From Larix sibirica (lineage: Eukaryota > Streptophyta > Pinopsida > Pinales > Pinaceae): a DNA stretch of 39,261 bases. The position numbers and the translations under genes are program-made. The DNA lies in the NCBI GenBank assembly GCA_004151065.3, contig NWUY0303985884.1:1-39261 (forward strand), read 5' to 3'. This document shows, piece by piece, positions 21,540-32,460 of the stretch; the first letter of the stretch is position 1, and each line of letters opens with the position of its first letter. The notes under the pieces are model-generated. The model was given only the letters and a program-made list of their open reading frames with translations. It made no database searches and was not told where the DNA came from.

Positions 21540-21705
21540 GAACCCAAAGACTGGTTTATTTTGGAATCTCATTTCTCCAAGTCTACTAGACACTCTAGAG
21601 TGACGAAGACAGTAGCTACCTTATAAAGGCAATTCTACTGGCCTCGCATGAGACAGATGTTTAATTCCACCTCAGATCTTGTGTGTCATGGATTACCTCT
21701 TTATC
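21540..21705 (+). mobile_element. Gypsy integrase zinc-finger fragment
   Basis: The plus strand reads SHFSKSTRHSRVTKTVATL, a TAA stop, then RQFYWPRMRQMFNS. This is the H-x-H and FYWPxMRxxV part of a retroviral-type integrase HHCC zinc finger. The surrounding sequence shows no catalytic core. The orientation is opposite to the other gypsy pieces. Confidence 0.7.
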
Positions 21706-22189
21706 TTAAGGGTGGCTCCTTTTTCTTTTTTAATGGTCAAGTGGATACCTCATGGTTCAATAAAAAATATATCCATCCAGGCCCTTACTGCAAAGAAAGG
21801 ATAAGCTCATATATTATAGCCTATACCCTAATGAATGCTATGTGGGCAGTTATTATAAATAAAAAAAGCACACTTCGTTTACTTGTTCTTTTATTTTCGG
21901 GTAAACGATCCTAAGGTAATGGTCAAGTAATATCGTATGTCACTGACTTGCCTAAGGTAAGGGTATTTATAACTGACTTAGGACTTAAGGTCATATTGTA
22001 TGTAACCCACTTGTTCTGTCACTTAGGTACACACATGGGGAGCTGTGAAAATAAAAGAAATCATATTATTTCTGTACATTGGCTTAATCGTACTCCTTCC
22101 TAATAAAGCACATAAGCCAATATTGTTCACCTATAGGATCACAATTATCTGAGGCTTACTGGGATCAATAAGGCAAGAGATAAAATAGA

Positions 22190-23040
22190 ACTTATGCTAA
22201 ACCAGATCTTTTGTCTAGATCTAGGGTTAAGGGCAAATGATAGTGAAATGGCTTGCAAAGGTGGGTAATCCATATGATCAGAAGCCTATTATACCCGAGG
22301 TTGTAAGGAACCCCACCCCCGACTCTCAACGAAGGGCAATCGTTGGCAGCATGGCAAACCATCTTAAAGATTAAACACCAAAATTGTTCCCTCCTGGCCT
22401 TGGTCCGGTTAATCTCCAGAACTTGCTCTGTCAAGGGTGCTACTTGCGACTTAAACTGAGTCAGATCGGGGCTCGCGCTAGTTGAAGGCACAGCCGCAAC
22501 CCCTACTCGATTGGTACCAGGGTACCCATTCATAGCCTCGATCTTAATAGCCTGCGCCAATGCCTCCCGCTGAGTGGTCCACTTCTGCTGCATCAACGGT
22601 ACTCGGGTCAAGGGTAGGATATCTTGTATAAACCATTCTGACTCGTGAATGGGATACGACAGCTTGCTGATCAGGTCGTGACATCGCTTATTGTATTCCC
22701 ACTTTCTCCGATAATTTGCTTTATTTCTTCCTTCAACTCTGCACAGCTCTGTTGTTTTTAATTGGGCATCCGGAACTCAGCTATGAAGCCTGTTTTCACC
22801 TCGTCTAGGGTATTAGTCGTACCCTGGGGATTTGCCTGGATGAATTTAATGTATCACTGCAGGGCCCTCCCCGCAGTGTGATCTGGAACTCTACTAATTT
22901 TTGATTGGGGGTCGTTTTCCTCTTAGCCTTCCATATGGACTTGCACAAGAACCGGTGTTGTTCGGCATTGCTGTCCCCCTTCCCCAATAACTCTGGAAGG
23001 GGCAACGCCACGTCCACTGCTACCCCTGCCATATTGTTGC
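22190..23040 (-). mobile_element. Ty3/gypsy gag remnant with zinc knuckle
   Basis: The minus strand reads LPELLGKGDSNAEQHRFLCK and NQKLVEFQITLRG (about 22875-23000), then in another frame capsid phrases around WYIKFIQANPQGT (about 22800-22860). Next come QREALAQAIKIEAMNGYPGT (about 22525-22580), APLTEQVLEINR, and a zinc knuckle at about 22336-22385 reading FWCLIFKMVCHAANDCP. The second Cys of the knuckle is Phe, and the usual Gly before His is Cys. The gag protein would package element RNA; here it is broken by frameshifts and stops. Confidence 0.85.
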
Positions 23041-23317
23041 CCTGATTCCCTACAAGAATGAAACCTCACGGTCCTGGCTGGCTAACCCGATTCGCTCCGC
23101 CACACACAGACTATAATTACTGTTCGTTGCTACCCCACTATTAGCACTCGCGCCTCCATCTGCACTTGACTGTCCTCCACCACTACTCTACGCACTGCCA
23201 CAGAAATTTGCCTGTAAAGTTTATTTAGAATCAAAATTTTGGATTACCTCAGATATCTTCAATTGCACGGGGGGGGCGATGACTGTTTCGGATCGGCTTC
23301 GTTCCGCTGGGACTGTA

Positions 23318-23620
23318 CTATGTCTGCCACCACTTTTTACTCTCCCGCGAACAACCTGAGCTGTCGAGCGCCACATCCTCTTGCACCTCGATGACTAGGT
23401 TCGTCGCTGCTGCTCGGCCTGGGATATCCTCGGGCGCGGTCTCCTCATGCACTGTACCCATCTGCCTTTTTGAACCCATTCGTTCCTTCTCCTCCATCAG
23501 CTTTATAGCCTTGTTAGGTACCTTGCCTTCTTCCATCTCGTCCTCCATACTTTCCTTAGTTGTCTTCCCATGCTCACTCAACCACCGGCCGACTCTCTCT
23601 TTGCACTTCCGCAACCTCTC
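23318..23620 (-). mobile_element. N-terminal coiled-coil-like part of the gypsy gag
   Basis: An open minus-strand frame of 98 codons is rich in Glu, Lys and Met (MEEKERMGSKRQMGTVHEET) and lies just upstream of the gag remnant at 22190-23040 in the same direction. Position and charge fit the amino-terminal region of that element's gag. This is inferred from context, since such regions are poorly conserved. Confidence 0.5.
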
Positions 23621-23879
23621 AAATTATCTCACCTGTGCTTCTGTGCTCCCTTCCTCCTCAATAACTTGCCTCACCTCCTCAGCATCCCAGTGATATCTTG
23701 CAGTCTGCTCAGCCACCATGTCTTGTCCAGTGCATCCCGTCTCGAGGCCCGTTCTGCCCTTTCCATCAACTGTGCTTCTTCCACGTCTTATCCCTCAACT
23801 AGAAACTACTGCCGCATTCATTCACGGGTAATCCCCCGGAGGGTATATGCTGCCATCATGGGTTTTTGAAAACCGGGTA

Positions 23880-25066
23880 ATCCTATCCTGCTAGGAACAT
23901 ATTCCCCCAAGCTGCAATCTCCCCGATCCGTCTCCCCCCCGAGCTCCCTCCTTACCCCTATATCTTTGGATATTTATATCCTGGCGATAGTTCTTCAGGC
24001 AGGTTGAATCCCTCCTGGCTTTATTCCTGGAATAAGAAAAAGTATTTTTTTCATACGATTAGAACTCTTTTTGCCAGTGAAATTGATCAAAGAATCCATC
24101 GTTGGACCCTTTTGACTGGAATATGTTTATATAAAATAGAGATATCTCCCTAGAACCGAACCGATTATTTATATAATTTCGTCTCGTCATAATTATGCAT
24201 GCTTGCAGTCCTATTTCACGATCCTTGGCATACCGGTTGTAAGGATAAGTTCCACCTTGGCTTGACAGACTGGGAAGTAAGGTATCCTACGAGCGGTGTT
24301 CAAGCAATAAGTTTGCAGCACCCAGCATATGCCCCTGCTAAGGCATTATGGTTTCCGGAAGAACCCTAATGCTTAAGGGAGGGGGTAGAAGCATTTGGAA
24401 GGGGAAACTACTTTGGGTAGTACCAACCCTCCTCCGCCCCATTATGAAGGGTACATATTTGAAGATATAAATACAAAGACGAGAGACAAATATACTAAGG
24501 TACAGATCCGTGCAGCTGTTTGTAATGAAAGGAGAAAGTCCATCCCGATCTCCGGTCCACCTCTGCCCTTCCCAACTACGGGTTATACTCTGGCCCCACT
24601 ACAGGCTTGCCCATGGCCCCCATCCATCGGTATTGCTTTACCCTCTCTACGAACATTACATTACGGAAAAGACGAGGTACAAATATGCAGGATTCCCTCA
24701 CTGCTCGGCAATACAGCAAAATTGGTGCTCGTGCGGTACGGGAAGGCAGCTTTATCATATATTTACCAATGGAATTATCCCTATTCAATTTATAGCTATA
24801 GTGAAATAGATAGATCCTTAAATATAGTTCTTACTAACTTAACTAATTGAGATCCTTAAATATGGTTCTAGCTAATGGGCAGCTAAAATATATATTTAGG
24901 CCCAATAATTAACAGACACGCATGGTTCAGTACAGGTACAGGTAAACTATGAACGCAAGCTCCTAAGGAAGGGGTCTTTCTATGTTTAGGTCCATTAACT
25001 AAATATCCTTTTCGTTTGTTCATTCAATCCCCGAAGGGAAAAAGAAGTAATTTCTTTTATTTAATA
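23880..25066. other. Spacer without recognisable genes
   Basis: Position 24395-24850 (plus) is open for 151 codons, but other frames over the same interval are also open on both strands and the product resembles nothing I know. No RNA gene is seen. Confidence 0.4.
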
Positions 25067-25100
25067 AGGAAAGGCTTGCTTGACCAAAGGGAGGGCAAGG
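25067..25100 (+). mobile_element. AAGG-bordered short element, simple form
   Basis: AAGG-AAAGGCTTGCTTGACC-AAAGGGAGGGCAAGG. The element begins and ends with AAGG and has the core CTTGCTTGACC followed by AGGGAGGGCAAGG. It resembles in size and border the Bpu short interspersed elements described in Cycas mitochondria (about 36 bases, AAGG ends). I cannot confirm the core sequence match from memory. Confidence 0.6.
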
Positions 25101-26388
25101 TGAATCAATAAATTAAGCTTCGTAAAGGTCCCTATCTGACGGTTAGTCTCGTCTCCATAGGTGCAACCGGGTCTTATCTTATGCCTTACGCCCACAAATG
25201 CTCGCAGAAGATAACTTATAAGTTAAGACTTGAGCATGAAGACTGAGTAAAGGGACTTAAGTGAAAGCGGAAAGCCTCCCCTTCCTACGTTAGGAGAGCG
25301 GCTCCGCCCTTCTCAATGGCTGTTTTAGTTCGTTATATCATATCATCACTTCCATGTCACTCTTGACTCGTCCATCATCGAGGTAAATATGAACAACTTG
25401 AAATAAGAAAAGATATGAAAGACATCCTCTCATGTCCAAGTGTAGTTGCTCTCAAGGCGGGGTTGGTTGGTTTTCCGCTCATTTACTTAATTAATGAGAA
25501 TTGCCTTCCCACCGTAAGAGCCGTAAGAATAATAAAGTAGAGTTCTCATTTATAAAAAAAAAGTAGTAGAGTCACTTACTTAGAAGAGGTCAAGCGCTAT
25601 CAAGAGTTAACCTTACTCTATTCAGTGATTTCTATTTGGTGAATATCTGGTCAAATTACCCCGAATTTTGCCCTGCTCCTCAATAAGATGATATAGTCCT
25701 GCCAAGAACCGAAGGGTCCAATTGTGCAACTTCATCTGGAGACAGTATTCTCATATTTTTATTGTACGGGAAGCAGTTTATTGGTAGCGAACTTTTCAAC
25801 ATAGCTACATTATGGTTATTACAAAGCGGGTAGCTCCTATTGGATTTATAATATTGCATTGAGCCCTTTGCGTCCGATAAGATAACTATTCCTGGGTTCT
25901 GAATGCTTAGGAAATAAGCGCCCACTAGCATCCGCTCCGACGTATCGTCTTTTTATGCTATAAGTTATTACAACGACGAATCTCCTTAGGGTTCTTCGCA
26001 TTTTGAAAGATCTTCCCAAACCACAGTCACAGGCTTTCTCCGGACTGTAATAAATGGGGCTTTCGATAGCACCCCCTAATGCAGCAGCGGGGACCACCGC
26101 CCGAATAAGATTGGCCCGCGCCACTACTGAACCTGCAACGATGTGGTATTATTTTATGTTATTTGTCCCGATAATTTCCTGTCATTGTGAGACAAAGAAA
26201 CTGTATACTTAGAGTGCCCACGGATAGTATGAGAATGGACGGGCTAGGGTTTGGTAGCACGACATAAGCTAATTCTTATAAAGGTGAAGAATTGGGTTAA
26301 GGGAACCATGTTTTCAAAAGTATTGGAGAATGCGCTTTCAATAAAAAAATGATGAAAAAGAATTTTCAAACATTAGCAAATAAATGGA
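25101..26388. other. Spacer without recognisable genes
   Basis: Position 25846-26124 (minus) is open for 92 codons (PAAALGGAIESPIYYSPEKA) and 25680-25931 (minus) for 83. Neither product is recognised. Confidence 0.35.
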
Positions 26389-26448
26389 AAGGCTTGCTTG
26401 ACCAAAGGTATACTTGCTTGACCGAAGGGAGGGCAAGGGAGGGCAAGG
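26389..26448 (+). mobile_element. AAGG-bordered short element, compound form
   Basis: The core CTTGCTTGACC appears twice, first with AAAGG and then with GAAGGGAGGGCAAGG, followed by an extra GGAGGGCAAGG. It is bounded by AAGG on both sides. The 57 bases 26392-26448 are identical to 39201-39257. It looks like one element inserted into or duplicated on another. Confidence 0.75.
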
Positions 26449-26730
26449 TTATTTCAAAGTGCAATTTATAAAGTAAGCCTCTTTATAAGTACACTAGGAA
26501 ATTGAATTAGAAAGGTTTGGCAGGGTTTCCAGACCTATTGCCCAGTAAAAGTTAACATAACTTAATGAACAGTTGTTCTAGCCTAACTCCCTCATAACTC
26601 CTTAAAGAAAATTAAGAAACTTATTAGATTGGATCCACCACTGTTACCTTTGTCCAATCCACCTCTCTTAGTGCATACCATAATACGACGCTAACTCACC
26701 CAATAGCTTAATAGGCAAAGTTTAAGGAGC

Positions 26731-27010
26731 TAACAGATTAATTGATCCCTTTAAAAGGGGCTAACAGGAAAAGGGCTAACAGATTTGATTGGTCTCTAAA
26801 AGGAGTCCCCTTACATAGGCTTCACACCTGCACAATGAATCAAAGAAATCCCCATAGTGAAGTCTCATAGTATAGACTTAAAGAGATCCCCACGGTATAG
26901 GCTTAAAACCCACAAAATGGTTTAACTAGATCTCCGTGGTATAGACCAAACCTGCACAATAAGGTCCCGTCTTGTATAGGTAAGCTTTACACCTGCACAA
27001 TGGTCCTTTT
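26731..27010 (+). repeat. Imperfect tandem repeats (GCTAACAG and CCTGCACAATG units)
   Basis: GCTAACAG recurs at about 26730, 26760 and 26777. From 26818 a unit of about 40-85 bases recurs, made of (C/A)ACCTGCACAAT followed by TCC(C/G)(C/T)...GTATAG. Copies of the first part lie near 26825, 26908, 26950 and 26990. Heavily diverged, noncoding. Confidence 0.6.
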
Positions 27011-28140
27011 CGCATGTTTTATACTTTCAGGTAATTGTAAAGCAAATGCTTTCTACCTTTCAAGGTATCACCACCAACCATATGTGCTGGGGTTTTCATG
27101 ACGAAAACACGTCTGCATTATATAGACAGGTTATAAGTATAGTGGTCATAAATAAAAGCAGTGGGCAAGCAACCTCACTACGAGTAAAAAGCAAAAAAAC
27201 ATAAACTACGGGTCGGAAACGAACATGGTTTAAAGGCTTACCTTATAGGTTAGGGGTTGGGGAAATAAAGGTTTCTAAAGAAGGCTATTTCCACCATTCT
27301 ATTGGCACATCCTTTTAATTGGCACTAAGAAAACAAAGTAGGACTAGGCTAGGAATGCAAAGAATAAGGTTTAGCTTGTTGGTAATCTTCTTATTTCAAA
27401 TATTATTGGCTTTACCAGAATAAAGATAGAAACAAGTAGGAATAACATTCTTACAGGCCCCAGCTTGCTTAACAACTCATTAAGTAAGTGATAATCCAAT
27501 AAACCAACCACTACTATTCAGTGGTACCCATTTGGTAAGCCATCAATCTCGATAAAAATCTAAAGCTTCTGGAAAATGCACTAAATTACATTTTCAAAAT
27601 TATACATTTCTCTCCTTGCTCTTCTTTGGTCGAGCAAGAGCTACGCACGTGAAATGCAACAAAAAAGGGGCAATATTCAGAAAGTCAAACGTAACTTTGG
27701 ATGTTCAGTTAGGGCGCTAAGTATCATATGAGGTAAAAAATAGTGTTTCGAGAGAGCTATAATGACAATCTAATCTATTCCTTTCAATACTTGCCCTGAA
27801 ACCACGCCCCAAGAGAAAAGGACCCCGCCGCTGCCCACCTCCTATAAGATAAATGGACCCTGCCCTTGTTTTTCTCTGCCCATAAAACTGCTTTACTCTG
27901 TGGCCTTACCCCCTTCGAGCTATCGACCCCGTCTGCCTGCCTTTTCAGTGCAACCGCTACTTCTTTTGAAGCCAGCCCCTGCTCATAGCGGATCCTAGTG
28001 CATTACTCCTTTTGGGGGACGCAGCTATCGCTCATCAAATATCTGCTTGGGACGTGTAGAGGAAGTATTAAGCTTATTATGGACTAAGAGAAACTTGGCT
28101 ACAGAGAGATATTAGGCTGGGACATGGAAGTGGAGAGAGA
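27011..28140. other. Spacer without recognisable genes
   Basis: No coding sequence, tRNA or rRNA can be supported. Confidence 0.5.
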
Positions 28141-28150
28141 TGTAAGGATC

Positions 28151-28210
28151 ATACCATCCCGGGCTCTATCATACCGGGCTCTCTAACTAGGCTGCACCAT
28201 CCCGGGCTCT
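28151..28210 (+). repeat. Three CCGGGCTCT copies
   Basis: ATACCATCCCGGGCTCT, ATACCGGGCTCT and CACCATCCCGGGCTCT occur within 60 bases. This is a short local repeat with no evident function. Confidence 0.7.
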
Positions 28211-28584
28211 GCAATAAGGGGCAGCAGAATGGAAACTACTTGCCTCAGAAGGTAATTAAGCAGGACAAGGAAACGACATTAAGGTGTGCTAAGCCGGTCC
28301 TTCATAGGGCTTGGATTCATTAACTATTTATGGGACTACAACGTTAAGCGGGTTTCAATATATGAGATCTCCAAACTGGGCATCCACACCTCATTAAGAC
28401 GAGAATCTATAAGGGTAAGCAGTAATACACCTTTTACTGGCGGGTTTACTATATTATGTATAGCGGCGTCAAGGGCAAGTCAATCACCTTAGAGCGGCAT
28501 TAATATATGATATATCCTTCTGATTCATAGCGGGAATAAGACCTATTGTTACCGGCTAAATGGGGAATAATTGAACTAAAACCA

Positions 28585-29176
28585 GATAAAGCAGAGGTAG
28601 GAGACCCAGCAGCAATCCCAGTTGAAGGAGCAAAATTCCCAGAATCATAAGAACCAGCAAAAGCACCAGTTGTTGAACCAGGATCATTTCTATAAGCAGT
28701 TGGAGCAGCAGCATCACAAGTATTCCCAGTTGAACCAACATCAATTGAATATGGAGCCGCAGCAGCAGTTACCAGGGCATCCCCATTAAAAGCAGTTGAA
28801 CCATAAAATATATCTCCCATAAGCTGTTTAACCAACATAATTCCTAGGAGCAAAAGGCTTCCCAGCAAAGTAGCACAAGCAGTTACAAGTAGGCCCAGCA
28901 GTAACAGTTGAACCACAATAAGTAGGCCCAGATAACCACCAGGATCATTTACAGAAGCAAAATGGAATTATTTCAATTAGCAGTTTCCAGAGCATCCTCA
29001 GGAGCAGTTGAACAAACAGCATTACCCGTAGCAGTTTCAAGCTCATTCCCGGCATCATCCCCAGCATAACCAGCATTTGAATCAGCAATTGAAGGAGCAG
29101 CGTTCCAAGCATTTCCATAAGCAGTTACAAGAGCATTCCCGACAGCATTAGAACCAGCAGAACCTCTCATAGCCAC
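28585..29176 (-). repeat. T-phased repeat array, copy 2
   Basis: Same vocabulary and orientation as the arrays at 8-376 and 37633-38991. The first part (28973-29176) has an ATG-started frame of 67 codons rich in Gly/Asn/Ala, with GNALVTAYGNAWNAA and AGYAGDDAGN. After a TAA the phase continues in another frame (VNDPGGYLGPTYCGSTVTAG, about 28880-28945), shifts again, then resumes as FYGSTAFNGDALVTAAAAP to about 28590. Phase breaks and stops show decay relative to any single reading frame. Confidence 0.8.
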
Positions 29177-29400
29177 CCTTATTTTACTCGCTATTCAGGC
29201 TCTCTCCGCAAGAAGCAAAGGGAGTATTATCACGACTTAGAAAACACTTGCCAAAATAAAGGGTGAGAAAGCGAACTCTCGACCAAGGGGAGAGGATCAA
29301 TTCATCATTTGGTAATTTTTTTATGATGCTATGTACTCTTTGGTGCTTCGATAGGAGGTATAATTGTTGATGGTTCATAGCGAAGTTCATAATGTATAAT
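29177..29400. other. Spacer between array and AT-rich tract
   Basis: Nothing recognisable apart from a short minus-strand open frame (29184-29390) with no known product. Confidence 0.4.
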
Positions 29401-30720
29401 AAATCTTAATGCTAGTAGTAAATATTAATAATGCTAGTAGTTTGGTTTCTCTTTGGAGTTCGTATTTCCAGATGTGAACTCACTCCCGAGCCGAAGCGAG
29501 GAATACCAGCCCCTGTGAGGTACACTCTACTAAATGAATTATTATTTGTTCTTCTTGGTTCCTAATCGAACATACAAAACTAGTTCCCACTTCCTACTTT
29601 CCTAGTTCCCACTGAACATACGCTAGCTACTATAAATGGTTATTAGTTATTGCTTCATAGGGTAATTGAACACTCTACTTAAATAAATTATTATAGGTCT
29701 TGGTTCCTACTGAACATAATACTATCACTTGCTTTTAATACTGAACAATCTAAACTTGACTAGGTAATTATCTTCTATGGTTGACTTGCAAAATAGATTC
29801 TATGCTCCTCCTTCCGGGATATAATCAAGAGACTCTTAAATGTAGAGCTATAAAGTTGTAATAAAGTATCCAGTAGAGCTCTAAAAGAATCCAAGCCAAG
29901 TAATAAATATCTTATCCAGCTATACTATAAAGGAATCCAGCTATGATCCAAGTAGTAATAAATAAAGTCATAAAGCTTCGCTATAAAAGTAATAATAAAG
30001 AGACTCTCCTCCTTTGCCCGGACTCTCCTTTGTGCAGTATCCTTTGTGCAGTATAAGTAAAGATAGGTAAGTAGGTTTAACTTAACTTTAGAAGGCCGAC
30101 CTTAGGGAGGATCAAGTGGTTGGTGGTCGTTAGCCAAGCTATAATAAAACAGAAGAAGGTAAGTCCGGAGTAAAAAACAGAACGAGCCTCCCGGGGACAC
30201 TCCTCTATAAATTCATTATTATTGGTCCCTACCTACTTTATTATTGGTTACTTCCTACAAATTATATGACACCTAACATATTAAACAATCTATTTCTATA
30301 TCTTATTTGTGTTCCTATAGTTTTATTATAGTTATTATTCCTAATTATCATTCTTCTTAATACCTAAAGCTGCTAGTTTATTTCCTTATCTAATAGTTTC
30401 TAAAGGGTTGAGTGTTGAGCCTACAGCCTTTATTAGTTATAGTATATTTGGGGGTATTAGTTATAGTTACTAAGCCTTACTAAAGAGCCTCCTTAGCTAA
30501 TAAATAGTTATAGGTTCTTTATATCCTACTTATTATTCCAATACTTATTACTCTGTTGTGTTTACTTCTTCTTCTAATTCCTCTACTCTATTTATCCTTA
30601 TCAGACTTACTTACTATTTACTATCCTATAATATAAATAATTCCTACTATCTTATCTAATCTTAAACCACGTAATACCTCTTAAAGAAGAAAAAGGAGTT
30701 ATCCTCTCTGATTTCTACAA
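29401..30720. repeat. AT-rich low-complexity tract with TTCCTACT/ACTGAACAT words
   Basis: The stretch is strongly AT-rich with recurring words: GGTTCCTA, TTCCCACT(T/G), CACTGAACATA or TACTGAACAT (29570-29745), and TAATAAAT(A)AA with TCCAGCTAT (29880-30000). Later come TTATTATT, CCTACTATC and CTTACTTACT (30200-30660). GTGCAGTATCCTTTGTGCAGTAT at about 30030-30052 is a short direct repeat. There is no gene. It looks like slippage-grown spacer. Confidence 0.6.
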
Positions 30721-32460
30721 CTTATATTCTTAATAAAAAATCAAATAGAACTCCTTTGGTTTGTAAAAGAATCACGGGTAAATATTTCTATGCTCAGAAA
30801 CTCTCTCACGGTAGCCTGCCTTGTTTCTTACCAAGAGCTAACAGCAGAAGTGAAAAGTAGGTGGGGCAAGGGAAGCTCATGTAATAGCTTAGGTGTTGTT
30901 GATATGAATATGAATAAAGGTAGATTTGGATGTGGTGATTAGTATTTTGCATATGTTAACATGTTTAGCATATTAGGGTTTTTAGTAGGTTAATGAAAAC
31001 CTGGCCCTTGATGGATTTATTCCCCTCAGAGCTAGAAGGGAATAGAAGAGTAAGTCTTTTAAACCCAGCTGTCTAGGGTTACCGCTCAAATTCCCTCCTC
31101 TAGTTATATAAGTAAAAAAAACAAAAAATAAGAACTAATGGATCAGGCAGTAGCAGATCCAGTCGCAACTTATCCAGTAGTAGCAGCAACTTATAATACC
31201 AGTGATCCAGCACACCTATTTAACTAGCAGCATCACAGCTAGCTTCAGCCCAGGCACAGTGAAGTGACAGGACGAGATCGAGCAGTTCCTCCTGATGATC
31301 GTGATTCATACCTTCGTTATCCAGATCCTGTCTTTCGTGATCGATAGGAAGATTCTTATATTTATTCTTTAGCGAGACCCAGTTGCTTACCTTAAACCAG
31401 TTAAAGAGTCAGATCGATGCCAATTGTGGTTACAGACAGGTAAGGTTATCCCTTCCTTCCTTGCCCCCTCAAAGAGCTGGGCGGGCCTGTCCTTCCCGAA
31501 GGGCACTTAGCTATGGCACCGGGCACTATCCATCCCGAATACAGGCAAGCACTGTCTTTCCCTTCCCCTTCCCACCCTCCGAATAAAGCAGGAACCGAGT
31601 AAAGGCAAGGAAAGGACTTAGCTACAGCAGGCGCCCGGCCCGGATAAGGCCGGGGACCTTACCTGCTCCAGGATTGACCCAGGACCTTATAAGATTCAGG
31701 CCCAGAATCAAATGAGATTTCCTTTAAAGACCTGCCTGCTTATTTTAACCCGAAATATTGATCTTAAAAGCATATATTATATAGGGGGGCTGAGGGGGAG
31801 GTGAAAATATAACTAGCAATAAGGGTTAATCAGGACAAGTATTCAAAGTGTTTACCTGAAATAAATAAATGAAAGGACCTTTCTGGACCATGTCCCCCGC
31901 CAAAGCACTGTGATAGCGCAATACGGATTATATATAAAGGATTGGTTACCCCCTTTTTGCTGGTTGGATGCTTTACGGCCGAATGCAGGGTGATTCACTA
32001 TCTTGCTCGAGCAAACAAGCCAGTAGGGAGGCCTAAGATACTACCATCGGCCGGATCGGAGCAGAACGAATAGGCAGGCAGAGGGAGGGGAGCGTGTTGA
32101 GTGGTGGGAGCTTCACACTACAAATGGCGAGATATATTTTGAGAATAAGAAGGAAAGAGTGCAGTAGACGCAAACTAAACTTTTCCATTCACAAAGTCAC
32201 ATGGATAGGGTTAGTGGGGATGCAGCTCCGTGGACCGTTCGAACATGTGCTTTACCTTCGCCCGCTTCTTATTTTTATACAGTCGGGGGAAGGAAAACCC
32301 CGGTATGGACCCCGCCGCCCTCGAAGATTTCCATGCTGCACCGAGATTCTTGAACGTGGTCCCCCTTCCCTATTCAATAAAAATTGTTTTGTCGGGTTTT
32401 CCCAAAAAAGAACGTGACCCCAAAAATGCACAATTCCAACTGCATTTGGCGCAATAAATG
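30721..32460. other. Spacer, including a GC-rich block
   Basis: No recognisable gene. Position 31137-31260 is rich in CAGTAGCAG/CCAGT words. Position 31450-31690 is GC-rich with several GGCA and CCGGGC words. Position 32094-32417 (plus) is open for 107 codons without known product. Confidence 0.4.

Noticed and set aside
24395-24850. 151-codon plus-strand frame as a gene
   Set aside because: Overlapping frames on both strands are also open, no family is recognised and no neighbouring gene supports it.
26389-26448. Compound AAGG element as part of a promoter
   Set aside because: Identical copies occur at unrelated sites with no gene downstream, which fits a mobile repeat better.
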